Source of the DNA: Cupriavidus sp. P-10
Lineage (GTDB): Bacteria > Pseudomonadota > Gammaproteobacteria > Burkholderiales > Burkholderiaceae
Reading direction: 5' to 3'
DNA length: 64,000 nucleotides
Assembly: GCF_003402535.2 (NCBI RefSeq)
Contig: NZ_AP025172.1
Span: 1,571,939 to 1,635,938, forward strand
A program made the position numbers and the translations under genes. Below are positions 42,830 to 52,610 of the stretch, one piece after another. Within the stretch, counting starts at the first letter, position 1; every line of letters starts with the position of its first letter. Under the pieces are notes generated by a model. That model was not told the DNA's origin and made no database searches. It saw only the letters and a program-made list of their open reading frames with translations.

Positions 42830-43940
42830 GATCAAAGTCCTGCATGTGACCGAGTGCCTGGGCGGTGTCGAGACTTACCTCCACCTGCTGGCATCCCATA
42901 TCAATGTCGAGAACATCAGCTTCCACTTTGCCCTGCCGAAGCAATGCTCCATCTCGGCCATTGCAGAAGCGCGCAACTTTGGAGTCAGCTACGTGCCGAT
43001 TCCCCGCAAGCTCGAGCCGGTGAACGACTTGAAGGCGGCGCTCAGGTTGCGGGCGCTGGTCAAAAGCGTTGCGCCGCAGATTGTTCACCTGCACAGCTCG
43101 AAAGCGGGACTGGTGGGTCGGCTGGCGTGCGTCGGATTGAACGTGCGCGTTGTCTATACTCCCCATGCCTATTACTACCTCGGTCTGAGCGGGATCAAGC
43201 GGCGCGTGTTCCTGATGGCGGAGCGGTTGCTGCATCGTCTGACGGACGCGGTACTGGCGACCTCGCCGTCGGAGCGCCATCGGGCCATCCACGAGGTTGG
43301 GCTGCCGCAAGAACGCGCACATTCGATACTGAATGCCGTGGAGCCACGACTGCCGCCGGCCGACAGGCGGCTGGCTCCCGGCGTCAAGCGCGTGATCATG
43401 GTGGCGCGCATCAGCCGGCAGAAGAACATTCCCATGTTCCTCGACGTGGCCAAGCTGTTCCAGGGACGCGCGGATATCGAGTTCATGCTGGTTGGCTACG
43501 GCCACTATGAGGATGACCGGGCTACGCTCGATGCACTGCTGCAAGAGCGCCGCCTGGTCGAGGGCAAGGATGTGACGACCATCGCGTGGATGAGCCGCTC
43601 CGATCTGCTGGCGTTGATGGGTTCCGCCGCAGTCGTGGTGCTGACCTCGCACTACGAAAGCTTCGGCTACGTGCTGGCGGAGGCCAATGCCCTGGCCATC
43701 CCGGTGGTCGGCACCGACGTCGACGGCATCAAGGACATCATCGTCGATGGCAGCAACGGCTTCATCGTTCCGGCTGACGACGCCCCCTCCATGGCAAGCT
43801 GCATTGATGCCATCGTCGGGGACGCCAGGCTCTGGCAAACCATGTCCGAGCGAGCCGCGTCTCGTGCGACGTCCGAATTCAATATCGTGACCCAGGCCAG
43901 GAAATTCGAATCCTTCTATTCACGCGAAGTCCTTGCCTAG
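42828..43940 (+). CDS. GT4-type glycosyltransferase of the exopolysaccharide locus
   Basis: 370 residues from the ATG at 42828 (MIKVLHVTECLGGVETYL). GT-B fold: N-terminal GGVETY and VHLHSSKAGLVGRLA, then VARISRQKNIPMFLDVA and LVGYGHYEDD. The C-terminal donor-binding signature is SHYESFGYVLAEANALAIPVVGTDVDG, with the E-x7-E pattern. It adds a sugar from a nucleotide donor to the lipid-linked chain at the membrane. It is the only dedicated glycosyltransferase visible besides the initiating enzyme, so other transferases would be needed elsewhere for a long repeat unit. Confidence 0.9.
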   Translation: MIKVLHVTECLGGVETYLHLLASHINVENISFHFALPKQCSISAIAEARNFGVSYVPIPRKLEPVNDLKAALRLRALVKSVAPQIVHLHSSKAGLVGRLACVGLNVRVVYTPHAYYYLGLSGIKRRVFLMAERLLHRLTDAVLATSPSERHRAIHEVGLPQERAHSILNAVEPRLPPADRRLAPGVKRVIMVARISRQKNIPMFLDVAKLFQGRADIEFMLVGYGHYEDDRATLDALLQERRLVEGKDVTTIAWMSRSDLLALMGSAAVVVLTSHYESFGYVLAEANALAIPVVGTDVDGIKDIIVDGSNGFIVPADDAPSMASCIDAIVGDARLWQTMSERAASRATSEFNIVTQARKFESFYSREVLA

Positions 43941-43954
43941 CGCGGCCACCGACT

Positions 43955-44000
43955 CTGCTGGTCAGGGCGGCACCGCGCCGCCTGGCAAACTGACCAGCAG
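43955..44000. terminator. Nested hairpin between convergent genes
   Basis: CTGCTGGTCAG (43955-43965) pairs with CTGACCAGCAG (43990-44000), and inside it GGCGGC pairs with GCCGCC. It lies between the plus-strand stop at 43940 and the minus-strand stop at 43962, overlapping the last codons of the glycosidase gene. It is a good candidate for bidirectional termination, although no T-run is present. Confidence 0.55.
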
Positions 44001-45272
44001 AATCGCCCCATTGGGAAGCTCAGCATCGGCCTGCCGCACCGCCGGGCAAGGCCGCGCCCCGGTGGACGTCCCCAAGGCCCGGACCTTGCACCCCTCCGCC
44101 CTTCCTTTGTCCAGTTCCTCAAGCATCATGGCCTTGCTTTGTGGTCCCCAATAGATGCGGTGGACCGCGTCCTCCTTGCGCAAGGACAGGACGAAGCTTC
44201 CGTTACGCTCGCGCCACTCCGCATCCTTCGCACCAACAAGGACGCCCAGCAAATCGCGCAGCATGGCGATGACGGGCTTTTCCGACCCATCCGCCCGTAG
44301 CAGGCCGAAATTTGCCTCTCGGTCCCACCGGGCCTCGCCCCGATCGCGCCACGCGTAGATGCCCAGCATGGGTACTTCGGCAATGACGCCGGAAAGCACC
44401 TGCCTGGCGATCAACGCGGCCTGCGTTGCCTCACTGCGCACCGGAAGGTACGAGGCATAGCCCCATTCGCTGACAATCAGCTCGGCAGACGGACGTGTTG
44501 AGTTGCGGACCCGGCCGCTCAGTTGCCGATAGTCCTGCACGAGCGTCTCGGGCATGGCCCGGTATGGGTGAATGCTCAAGCCCTTAAAGCAGCTCAAGCG
44601 CGGATCTGTCAGCCAGCGGGAGAACGACAGCTCCGCGGCCGGGTTCTCTGGCTTCGGCAGGCGCGCAAGACCGAACAGGTAAAGAGATGGCAGCGGAGCG
44701 ATGCCCTGCTGCGCCAGCACGTCGCAAATCCTGCCGGCGGTCGAGATCAGCCGTGAGATGGGTACCGAGGGATGCAGGAAGGTCCGGTTGTCCGGCTCGT
44801 TCCAGAACTCGTACGACAGATCCGGCCCGTTGTTGCGCCGCATGAACTGGACCGCGAACTCGGCGAACCTCGCCTCATTCGCGTCACTCGAACCGTCTTC
44901 GCCAGTATCCCCCCAGATAAACCGTCCGCCGTAAAGCGTGACCAGCAGGTGCAGGCCGGCCTGGCGCGCCTGGCCAATGACCTGCAAGTAGCGCTGCGGC
45001 GTCAAATGGCCCCGGACCACCTCGGGCCGCACGCCGAAGCGCACAAGCGAGAATCCCATGCTCTTGATCGTGGCCAGGTCGCGATAAGACACCGTGGCGG
45101 GATCGATCTGCACGGCAAAGGCCGGCATCGACGCAATCCGCCTCGGCGCCTCGTGCAGTTCGGCGTGCGCCTGCTGGCAAAGCGACAGACCAGACACCGC
45201 CACGTGCGCCGCCAGGGCCAGCGCGCGCGCCCACGCACGGCCGCGCACGGGCAAGCCCCTAATCGAGGCCAT
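43962..45272 (-). CDS. Exported clan GH-A glycoside hydrolase-like protein of the exopolysaccharide operon
   Basis: 436 residues. The N-terminal signal (VRGRAWARALALAAHVAV, AHA cleavage near residue 37) points to the periplasm or outside. The TIM-barrel has the acid/base Glu in SYEFWNEPD (E159), SIHPYRAM, and the probable nucleophile Glu in ELIVSEWGY (E269). These resemble GH39/GH51-like clan A enzymes. It probably trims or releases the polymer made by this locus. The ATG at 45272 overlaps the flippase gene by 14 bp. Confidence 0.82.
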   Translation of the reverse strand: MASIRGLPVRGRAWARALALAAHVAVSGLSLCQQAHAELHEAPRRIASMPAFAVQIDPATVSYRDLATIKSMGFSLVRFGVRPEVVRGHLTPQRYLQVIGQARQAGLHLLVTLYGGRFIWGDTGEDGSSDANEARFAEFAVQFMRRNNGPDLSYEFWNEPDNRTFLHPSVPISRLISTAGRICDVLAQQGIAPLPSLYLFGLARLPKPENPAAELSFSRWLTDPRLSCFKGLSIHPYRAMPETLVQDYRQLSGRVRNSTRPSAELIVSEWGYASYLPVRSEATQAALIARQVLSGVIAEVPMLGIYAWRDRGEARWDREANFGLLRADGSEKPVIAMLRDLLGVLVGAKDAEWRERNGSFVLSLRKEDAVHRIYWGPQSKAMMLEELDKGRAEGCKVRALGTSTGARPCPAVRQADAELPNGAILLVSLPGGAVPP

Positions 45273-46458
45273 GCCTGCGAAGCACGCCCATTGCAAGCGC
45301 ACCAGTCTGGATCAGCGCAATGGTGAGGAATGACACCAGCATGATCTGCGCTGCCACGAGGTAGTCGAGCTGAGGATAGCGCCATGCCCCCAGGCCAATT
45401 CCTGCCAGCAGGCCGATGCTCGCAGCAAGAAAAATGGCGCGGGCCATGCCGAAGGATTTCAACAAGGTTCTCAGGCACATGACGACGGCGAACACGATCG
45501 GGAACAGCGAAAAGAAGCGCACATCGAGATCCCCATATGCCGCGCCGAACAGCATGACGACGAGGTGATCGCCGTACAGCAGCAACAGCACGCTCAGCAC
45601 ACCGGCCAGCGCGACGCCGCCCAGCACGAATATGACAGACGTCTTGGCCAGCGTCAGGGTGTCGTCCTGCTTGAATGAGGCCGCAAACCTCGGCATCAAG
45701 TGATAGCCAAGCGCCATCAGGATATATTGGGCTGGCAGCAGAACCGTCAGCAGAATCCGGAATTTTGCCGAGTCGGCAAAGTGTCCCAGCGAGCCCAGCA
45801 GCACGACCAGGCCCGGGCCGACCAGCCAGCTCATCAACTGTGCGCTCGCTGAACTTGCACCAAATGCCAACCACGTCCGCGGAGAGGCCGGCCTTCCCGA
45901 GACAATTTCGATCCGCCCATCGCGCTGGATGGCACCGGCCCCGAGCAACGTGGGGAGCAGGATCGCAGCGGCCAGCATCAGCATCGCCGCGGGCGCCTGC
46001 TGTATGTCGGACGCCAGGCCAATCATGGCAACGCCGCCACCGATCAGCGTGTGGCAAACCAGCAGCCCGGTATAGCCTCTCGCCTTCGCGCCTGCGGTCC
46101 GGAGCACCCAGTATGCGGTGTAGCTGGCGAACAGCACGGCGGCCGCCGCACAGGCCGACGTGCTCAGGCCATGCCCGTACAGGTAGAGGATCGAGCCCGC
46201 AGTAACCGGAAACACGGTTAGCACGGCAACCTCCATCGAGAAGCCCACGCGGAACTTTACCCCCTCGATCAGGGCCGGCTCGTGAAGGAAGGAGACATAG
46301 AAGATATTGATAAACACCACCAGGGACAGCACAACCGCAACCAGGCCGTAGCCTGCCACGTCCATGGACCGGGCGAGCGCCACGTTAATGCCGAACTGCA
46401 CTGCCGTGTACGCGGCCTGTTCGAACACCGCGCCAAGCGCTGACAGCATGCGGCGCAT
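45259..46458 (-). CDS. Wzx-like oligosaccharide-lipid flippase
   Basis: 399 residues with about ten to twelve hydrophobic segments spread over the whole protein and few conserved charged motifs, as usual for the polysaccharide-biosynthesis (MOP) superfamily. The start QAAYTAVQFGINVALARSMDVAGYG fits Wzx-like proteins (here only in part). It should flip the lipid-linked repeat unit to the periplasm. It shares one base with the end of the pyruvyltransferase gene region and overlaps the glycosidase gene. Confidence 0.82.
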   Translation of the reverse strand: MRRMLSALGAVFEQAAYTAVQFGINVALARSMDVAGYGLVAVVLSLVVFINIFYVSFLHEPALIEGVKFRVGFSMEVAVLTVFPVTAGSILYLYGHGLSTSACAAAAVLFASYTAYWVLRTAGAKARGYTGLLVCHTLIGGGVAMIGLASDIQQAPAAMLMLAAAILLPTLLGAGAIQRDGRIEIVSGRPASPRTWLAFGASSASAQLMSWLVGPGLVVLLGSLGHFADSAKFRILLTVLLPAQYILMALGYHLMPRFAASFKQDDTLTLAKTSVIFVLGGVALAGVLSVLLLLYGDHLVVMLFGAAYGDLDVRFFSLFPIVFAVVMCLRTLLKSFGMARAIFLAASIGLLAGIGLGAWRYPQLDYLVAAQIMLVSFLTIALIQTGALAMGVLRRHGLD

Positions 46459-47690
46459 TATTGCCCTCCCTCAAGCGAAGGCGCCGCCTTGATCCCTGCC
46501 TGCAGCGCCGACGATGGGCTTGGCATCGCCAGGGTCTGACCGAAAAGCAGGGACAAGCCCTGCGTAATGTCGTGGCCGAGCCGCGCCGATCTCTTGAACT
46601 GTGCTGCGCCCAGGGATCGAGCGTACGCCAGCCTTTCGATCAGGTCCTCAGCGCAGGCCGTCTGCCGCACCGCGAAATCACCGCGCCCGCTCAGCCTGAA
46701 GAACGACGCGACCTTGGTGTCCCAGACTATGCCAACGGACGGCACGCCGAAACTGAATGCGATGATGTTCGCATGCATTCTGTGGCCAACCATGCTCTGG
46801 CATCCCGCGATGATCGAGACCAGTTCCGCCGGGGATCTGGGCAGGATGAAGTCAACACCATCAGCGCCGAGCCGGTCGCGGACCGAAGTCGCGGCGATAT
46901 TGTCTTCCTCTGCGCCGTTGGTGAACAGCACAACACTTTGGCCGCTACGCCGCAGTTTGGTCACCAGCTCCACGAACATGCCCATGCCCCGGCCCTGCTC
47001 CGATACGGTGGCAAGATCCGCGTTGTAGTTCAGTGATTCGACGTCCGACACACAGATTCCCACATCCCAGCGCTTTTCCAGCCCCTTGTCTGCATAGAGG
47101 GCGGAACTCAGGATGGCGGGGTCGGGAATGATGGTGACGTCGGAACACGTGCCCCCGGCGACGCGGACAAGATTGCGACGGGAATTCTCGTCCCTGACGG
47201 AGATGAATTGCGGCGCCGCCTGCCTGATGAATTTTGAGAGGAGATACCTCCCGACCTTGGACCAGCTGCCCGCCACGCCTACCGATACCAGGGCGACCTT
47301 CGCGTTCTTCCCGAGACACTGGGCCAGAAGGTAGAGCTTTAAGGGGAAATTCAGGTCTACATCGCACAGCAGTTGACCGCCGCCAATCACGACGATATCC
47401 GCATCGGCCAGTTGCTGCTTCCATCTGGCGCGCCACAGCCGCCGGTATTTCATCCAGATGGCAAGGGTCAACGCAGGAGTCCGTGCCCAGCCAGGCAACC
47501 GGGAGAACACTCGCATCAGGCGTCCCTTCTTCAGTGAGCTCTCACCGAGCTGGGTGCGCCCCGCGATGTCGAGGTAACTGATGCGGCAACCCGGCAAGGT
47601 CTGACGGATCAGGAAGCCCAGTGTTTCGGCGATCACGGCATCGCCGAGGTTGTCACTGAACGGCACCGCGCATATGACGACGTGCTTCAT
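46458..47690 (-). CDS. Polysaccharide pyruvyl transferase family protein
   Basis: 410 residues. N-terminal SDNLGDAVIAETLGFLI, central DIVVIGGGQLLCDVDLNFPLKLY, SVRDENSRRNLVRVAGG, and the C-terminal MVGHRMHANIIAFSFGVPSVGI; all are typical of CsaB/WcaK-like proteins that put ketal pyruvate on sugar residues. This would add negative charge to the exopolysaccharide. It begins inside the end of the wzy-like gene (38-bp overlap). Confidence 0.88.
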   Translation of the reverse strand: MKHVVICAVPFSDNLGDAVIAETLGFLIRQTLPGCRISYLDIAGRTQLGESSLKKGRLMRVFSRLPGWARTPALTLAIWMKYRRLWRARWKQQLADADIVVIGGGQLLCDVDLNFPLKLYLLAQCLGKNAKVALVSVGVAGSWSKVGRYLLSKFIRQAAPQFISVRDENSRRNLVRVAGGTCSDVTIIPDPAILSSALYADKGLEKRWDVGICVSDVESLNYNADLATVSEQGRGMGMFVELVTKLRRSGQSVVLFTNGAEEDNIAATSVRDRLGADGVDFILPRSPAELVSIIAGCQSMVGHRMHANIIAFSFGVPSVGIVWDTKVASFFRLSGRGDFAVRQTACAEDLIERLAYARSLGAAQFKRSARLGHDITQGLSLLFGQTLAMPSPSSALQAGIKAAPSLEGGQ

Positions 47691-48732
47691 CTTGATTGGC
47701 CGAGGGCAAAGCTAGCAGAGGAATGAGGAACAAGCTGACCGACGTGAGATGGCGAACGTAGCTTCCCAGGTCCGGCTCGAATATGAACTGCACCAGGATA
47801 TGCGCCACAATCAGCGTGGCAAACCAGCGGCGTTTGCGGTATTCCTCACCCGCAGGTGGCGTCCCGGACAAGCCGTGCAGGGCTACGCGGATGATCGCAA
47901 AGTGCATCAGCATCATGGCAAGATCGACCGGCGCGCGAAAGCTGATCACCGGCAACACAAACATGGCGGTGGCATACAGGTAGTTGACGATGAAGTTGAC
48001 ACCCGAGGTAGGCGGATACAGGTTCCAGATCATCGTCCTGTTGTCGCTACCGATGCTCAGCGCGTAATTGTTGGAGATGTCCCTGGGCGACTGGAGGATG
48101 TACAGGATCTCGGAGGGCGCTACCAATATCGCGCCCAGCAGGCAGACCAGCACGACGCCTTTCCATGCCGGTGTAAGCCGTGCCGACGCGCGGATGCCGA
48201 GCGCGAGCACCAGGATCATTGCGTAGTAGTTCCGGATGAATAGGGCATAGCATCCGTAGAGCACGATGCTCGTGACGACGAGGCCGCGGGAAGACACCGA
48301 GCGGGCCATGCCGCCTGCGACAAGAATGATCGTCATGGCGATCACGACGGTCTCCTTGCCAGGTGCGAGCAGGTTCAGCAGCATGCAGGGCAGGACGAAG
48401 AGCCAGCGCGCGGCCAGGTCACGCAAGCCCGCGACGCGGCTCGATGCCACCACGAGGTAGGCAACCCCAACGCTGGCGGCGACGACGTTCACGTACTCCA
48501 GGCCAAAGAAGGAAAACACCCTTGCGGTGGCGGCGAAGGAATCGTCGAAGTTGGACGAGCCGGTGACGAGGAATTCCAGCATCTTGTTCGAATCGGTCAC
48601 CCACTTTTCAGGAAGCGATTCGCGACCGAAAAAATAGATCGTCAGATAGAGAAGGCTCAACAGCATGCTGGCGACGGTGGCCAGCCCACGCTCCGCAAGC
48701 ACCCAATCGCGATCCAGTTTCGTGGCGTGCAT
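47653..48732 (-). CDS. Wzy-like polysaccharide polymerase (membrane protein)
   Basis: 359 residues, about ten membrane helices, with a periplasmic loop around the middle (ILYILQSPRDISNNYALSIGS region). Low conservation is usual for Wzy; the assignment rests on topology, position between wzc and wzx, and absence of another candidate polymerase. It should polymerise repeat units on the periplasmic side. 48 bp separate it from the Wzc-like gene upstream. Confidence 0.72.
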   Translation of the reverse strand: MHATKLDRDWVLAERGLATVASMLLSLLYLTIYFFGRESLPEKWVTDSNKMLEFLVTGSSNFDDSFAATARVFSFFGLEYVNVVAASVGVAYLVVASSRVAGLRDLAARWLFVLPCMLLNLLAPGKETVVIAMTIILVAGGMARSVSSRGLVVTSIVLYGCYALFIRNYYAMILVLALGIRASARLTPAWKGVVLVCLLGAILVAPSEILYILQSPRDISNNYALSIGSDNRTMIWNLYPPTSGVNFIVNYLYATAMFVLPVISFRAPVDLAMMLMHFAIIRVALHGLSGTPPAGEEYRKRRWFATLIVAHILVQFIFEPDLGSYVRHLTSVSLFLIPLLALPSANQDEARRHMRGAVQ

Positions 48733-48780
48733 TTCGATCTCTTGCTATCGGAGTGTCCCGATGGCCAATGCGTTAAGGTT

Positions 48781-51015
48781 TCACGATTTCTCGCTCTGGG
48801 AGTAGCCGTAGTAGGCATAGCGGTAGCGCCCATATTTGGAGCCGTAGCCATAGCGGAAGGCATTGGCATCGAGTCCGTTGAAGATCACCCCCTTCACGCT
48901 CACATTGACCTGCCCCAGTTGCTTGGCACACTCCGATATCTCCCCAATCGAACTCTTGCCAAAGCGCGTGACCAGGAAGACCGTGCCGCACCGCTCAGCC
49001 AGGATTGCCGCATCGGCGACGGCCAGCACCGGAGGCGTGTCGATCATGAGCAAGTCATAGCGGTCGCTGAGGCCTTCGAGCAACTTGACCATGCGCTCGT
49101 TGAGCATGAGCTCAGCTGGATTGGGAGGTATCGTCCCCGTGCCGATGAAGTCGAGCCCCTGGACGACGTCTCGGTGAATGACCTCTTCCAGAGTAAGCTT
49201 CCCGGCCAGCACGTCGGACAAGCCGGGGTCCCGGTCCTTGCCAAAATATTGATTCAGGTAGCCCTTGCGCAGATCGGCGTCCACCAGCAAAACGCGCTTG
49301 CCGCCCGACGCCATCAAGGCCGCAAGATTGACCGAGACGAAGGACTTGCCCACCCCGGCGGTCGCGCCGGTCAGCAGCACGCGGTTGTTGGTCGCATCCA
49401 GCATGGCAAACTGCAGCGAGGTCCGCAGGCTGCGCAGGCTTTCCACTGATGGCTCGTTCGGATAGCGATCCGCCAGAAGATACTGGCCTCGCTTACGCGA
49501 ATGGATTTCCTTGCTGAGGGTTATCTGGTGCTCGGACTGGGGAACGGTGGCATACACATTGAGACCGGTATGCTCCTCGATATCCTTGGGATCGGTAATC
49601 CCGCCGAACAGGGCGTTGCGGACAAAGGCCACCACCGCGCCAGCCAGCACGCCAAGCATCGCAGCCAGGACGATGACGAGGGCCTTCTTGGGCTTGACTG
49701 GCTCTTCGGGCACCGGCGAGCTATCAACGAGGCGCACACTGCCAACCTTGCCGGCCTTCACCAGCTTGAGCTGTTGCATATTGTTCAGCATGCCAACGTA
49801 GAGGTCATTGTTGACCTGGACGTCGCGCATCAGGCGCAAGGTATCCTGCTCCAGATTGGGCAAGGCTTTCACACGGCTGGCGATCGATCCCACCTTCGCG
49901 CCGAGCGCGGCGATCTGCTGGTCGATGGCCTGCATGGAAGGATGGCCTGGCGCAAAGCGGGTCACAAGCTCGGCGCGCTTTTGCTTGAGTTCCAGCAGCG
50001 AGGTTTCGGCCGTCACGCTCTCCTGCAGGAATGCCTTGCCTTCTTCGCTGAGATTGAAGGTACCCCGCTCATTGCGCATGGCGTTGTATTTGACTTCGGC
50101 ACGTTCGAGCTCGCCCTTCAACTGCGGCAGCAGGTTGTTCAGGAAGATCAGGGATTTTTCCGCTTCCGCCGCCTTGCGATTGATGTTCTGCGCCACGTAT
50201 GCGTCACCGATCTCGTTCAGAATGGCCGCGGTCAACTTGGCGTCATTGCCTTCGAGCGAGGCGCCGATCATGCCGCTCTGCTTGCCCTTCTCCGCGATAT
50301 TCAACTGAAGCTGCAACTGCTCCAGCGTCTTCAGGCGGGAGTTGCGCACAAGGTTGAAGGCAATGCCGGGCTTCGCCTTCAGTGCGCTCACCAGCAGCCG
50401 GAGCTTGCCAACGCCATGCTCGGCCTCGACGGTTTCCCCCACACGGCCCTCGACAGGCTTGTCAAGACTGCCCTGCTCCAGCCTGTAGCGCCCATCACCC
50501 AGGCTCACCAGTATGAAGTTCTCGCCTTGCAGCTCCTCGGGTATGTCGAAGGTGGAAACCGCGATGGATTCCGAACCCCAGGCGTATCCCCCCATGCCAA
50601 ACAGGCCCGGATCGGAAAGCCCCTTCGACTGGCTTGCGATCCAGGCCCCGAGCAGAGGGAAATACTTCGGCTTCGCATCGATATAGAGTCGCAGATTGTC
50701 CACTGCCTTGCCGACAATCATGCGCGAGCGCAAGATCTCGATTTCCGCGGTCGCCTGCGTCTTGACGTCGAATAGCGAGGAAACGTCGCCCAGCAGGCCA
50801 TTGGGGCTGTTCTGGCTGTCCTCAACCTGCACGAGGATGTTCGCCTCGTAAATCGGCCGGGCCAGGAACGCGTAGGCGACGCCAAGCGCAAGGATGGCAA
50901 GGCCGATCGCCGCAATGAGCCAGCGGCTTGCCACGAGTACGTCCAGATAGCGAACGAGTGCGATCTCTTCCGACTGACTGGGCGCCGCGACAGGAACGTA
51001 AGTGGAATGGTTCAT
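48781..51015 (-). CDS. Wzc-like polysaccharide co-polymerase and tyrosine autokinase
   Basis: 744 residues. N-terminal Wzz domain with membrane helices near residues 32-52 and around 440-465 (KKALVIVLAAMLGVLAGAVVAF). A periplasmic coiled-coil region separates them. The cytoplasmic BY-kinase follows, with Walker A GATAGVGKS, Walker A' VLLVDADLRKG and Walker B LLMIDTPPV, and a Tyr-rich tail (YGSKYGRYRYAYYGYS) as autophosphorylation cluster. It controls chain length and export with Wza, and is reset by the phosphatase encoded just upstream. Confidence 0.95.
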   Translation of the reverse strand: MNHSTYVPVAAPSQSEEIALVRYLDVLVASRWLIAAIGLAILALGVAYAFLARPIYEANILVQVEDSQNSPNGLLGDVSSLFDVKTQATAEIEILRSRMIVGKAVDNLRLYIDAKPKYFPLLGAWIASQSKGLSDPGLFGMGGYAWGSESIAVSTFDIPEELQGENFILVSLGDGRYRLEQGSLDKPVEGRVGETVEAEHGVGKLRLLVSALKAKPGIAFNLVRNSRLKTLEQLQLQLNIAEKGKQSGMIGASLEGNDAKLTAAILNEIGDAYVAQNINRKAAEAEKSLIFLNNLLPQLKGELERAEVKYNAMRNERGTFNLSEEGKAFLQESVTAETSLLELKQKRAELVTRFAPGHPSMQAIDQQIAALGAKVGSIASRVKALPNLEQDTLRLMRDVQVNNDLYVGMLNNMQQLKLVKAGKVGSVRLVDSSPVPEEPVKPKKALVIVLAAMLGVLAGAVVAFVRNALFGGITDPKDIEEHTGLNVYATVPQSEHQITLSKEIHSRKRGQYLLADRYPNEPSVESLRSLRTSLQFAMLDATNNRVLLTGATAGVGKSFVSVNLAALMASGGKRVLLVDADLRKGYLNQYFGKDRDPGLSDVLAGKLTLEEVIHRDVVQGLDFIGTGTIPPNPAELMLNERMVKLLEGLSDRYDLLMIDTPPVLAVADAAILAERCGTVFLVTRFGKSSIGEISECAKQLGQVNVSVKGVIFNGLDANAFRYGYGSKYGRYRYAYYGYSQSEKS

Positions 51016-51036
51016 TGGAGGCAGGACAGTATCGGT

Positions 51037-51474
51037 TTAACCCAAGGCACGGATGCGGGGCACCCAGGACTCCACACCGCGCTGGATCAGCTGCAGCGCG
51101 TTCTCGAATGCCGGACGTGGCCGGCGATAGGGATCAGGCACATCAAACTTGCCCAGTTCGCCCAAGCGGAAGACCCGTCCTGTGGTAGCGGGGTGCAAGC
51201 GCTGAATCTCTTGCCGCTGGGCACCGTCCATGACCAGTATCAGATCGGCGCGCCTGACCATGACGTAACTGAGCTGCTGGGCCCGATGTCCGGAAATATC
51301 CACCCCCTGATCAGTCATGAGGTCCACCGCTTCTCGATCGGCAGCCTGTCCGGTAAGCGCCCCCAGCCCGGCGGAGGCAACGTTGCCCTCGGGCAACGCC
51401 CGCTTGAGCAGCCCCTCTGCCATCGGGCTGCGGCAAATATTGCCGATGCAGACGACGAGTACGGTCTTGATCAT
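51037..51474 (-). CDS. Wzb-like low-molecular-weight protein tyrosine phosphatase
   Basis: 145 residues. Active-site loop VVCIGNICRSPMAE, with Cys9 and Arg15 in the C-x5-R motif, and the general-acid Asp in VPDPYRRP. It should dephosphorylate the Wzc tyrosine tail. It is coupled to wza by a 4-bp ATGA overlap and lies 21 bp upstream of the kinase gene, the standard wza-wzb-wzc order. Confidence 0.95.
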   Translation of the reverse strand: MIKTVLVVCIGNICRSPMAEGLLKRALPEGNVASAGLGALTGQAADREAVDLMTDQGVDISGHRAQQLSYVMVRRADLILVMDGAQRQEIQRLHPATTGRVFRLGELGKFDVPDPYRRPRPAFENALQLIQRGVESWVPRIRALG

Positions 51475-52610
51475 TTGACTGCGTTCGCCGTGGACGTAAA
51501 GAAGTTTCCGCTCGGCAGCAGTTGGTTGATCACGCGGCTCCAGCGAACTACGCCTGCGGCATCCACGTAGACAACGTCCCGCGGCTGCAATTCGAACGCT
51601 TCGGCGAGGGCAAAGGCAACAGGGGACTTGCCGTCCAGGTGGAACACCTCGGCTTGTCCGTCCGTGCTCTTGCGGATCACGTAAAGTTCCCTGGCGTTAG
51701 CCGAGTTGGGGTTCAGGCCGCCAGCTTCACCAATGGCTTCACTCAGCGTGAGCCGGCCGTTTCGCGGCATCACCGGAGTCGGCTTCACGACTTCGCCGGT
51801 CACGAAGACCTTGCTGTCCTCACGTTGCTCCACGCGCACGATGTCACCGTTGCGCAGCAGGATGCGGGCCGGGTCGATGCCTTGCTGCAACAGCGCAGGC
51901 AGGCTGACGAAGTAAGTCTTGCCGTCCCGGGCGATGCGAATGCGGCTGTTGTCACCAGTCAAGACGTTCACGCCACCAGCGCGGTTGAGCGCTTCGACCA
52001 GCGTCATGGGCACATCGTCGATATTCTGCGGACCCGGCGTCTTGACCTCGCCGTCGAGGTAGACACGCTTGCTGCGAAAGGCGAGCACGCGTACGGTGAC
52101 CTGTGGCAAGGTGACGACAGGCTTGAGCTGGGTGCTCAGTTGCCCGCGGATTTGGTCCGGGGTCTGACCGAGAACCTTGAGCACACCGGCATAAGGAAAC
52201 TGGATGGTGCCGGCGGGACTGACGACGTAGCCCGGTATGTTGGCAGCCCCGCTGTAGCTCGGAATCTCGTAGGCGGTCCCGATCGAGTAGGTTTGCGTGG
52301 GGAATACCAGCTCCGGGTGGTCCCACACAACGATCGAGAGAATGTCACCGACGCCTACGGTATAGGGCTTCGGCTCGGCGAATAGCTCCTCCACCCCGGC
52401 GTTTGCTGGTGGTGTGGCGGCCTTTAGCGTGCGCACCAGCGCCGGTGTGATCTGCGTGACTTTAGGCACCGATTCGGGGTCCTCCGGATCGAGTGGGCGC
52501 TGTGGGTCGAAGCGCATTCCCGGCGCGAGTGCGCAGGAAGCCAGCAACGGAACGATCCCCAGGCACATGGCGGCCCTGCCAAACCTCAAGCTGCTTGAAA
52601 GCTTTAGCAC
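51471..52610 (-). CDS. Wza-like outer-membrane polysaccharide export lipoprotein
   Basis: 379 residues. Lipoprotein signal with lipobox LLASC (Cys26). The Poly_export domain starts at YTVGVGDILSIVVWDHPEL, followed by SLBB domains (VTVRVLAFRSKRVYLDGEV, then KVFVTGEVVKPTPV), with a C-terminal amphipathic region. It forms the octameric export channel. It is the first gene of the minus-strand exopolysaccharide operon. Confidence 0.95.
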   Translation of the reverse strand: MLKLSSSLRFGRAAMCLGIVPLLASCALAPGMRFDPQRPLDPEDPESVPKVTQITPALVRTLKAATPPANAGVEELFAEPKPYTVGVGDILSIVVWDHPELVFPTQTYSIGTAYEIPSYSGAANIPGYVVSPAGTIQFPYAGVLKVLGQTPDQIRGQLSTQLKPVVTLPQVTVRVLAFRSKRVYLDGEVKTPGPQNIDDVPMTLVEALNRAGGVNVLTGDNSRIRIARDGKTYFVSLPALLQQGIDPARILLRNGDIVRVEQREDSKVFVTGEVVKPTPVMPRNGRLTLSEAIGEAGGLNPNSANARELYVIRKSTDGQAEVFHLDGKSPVAFALAEAFELQPRDVVYVDAAGVVRWSRVINQLLPSGNFFTSTANAVK

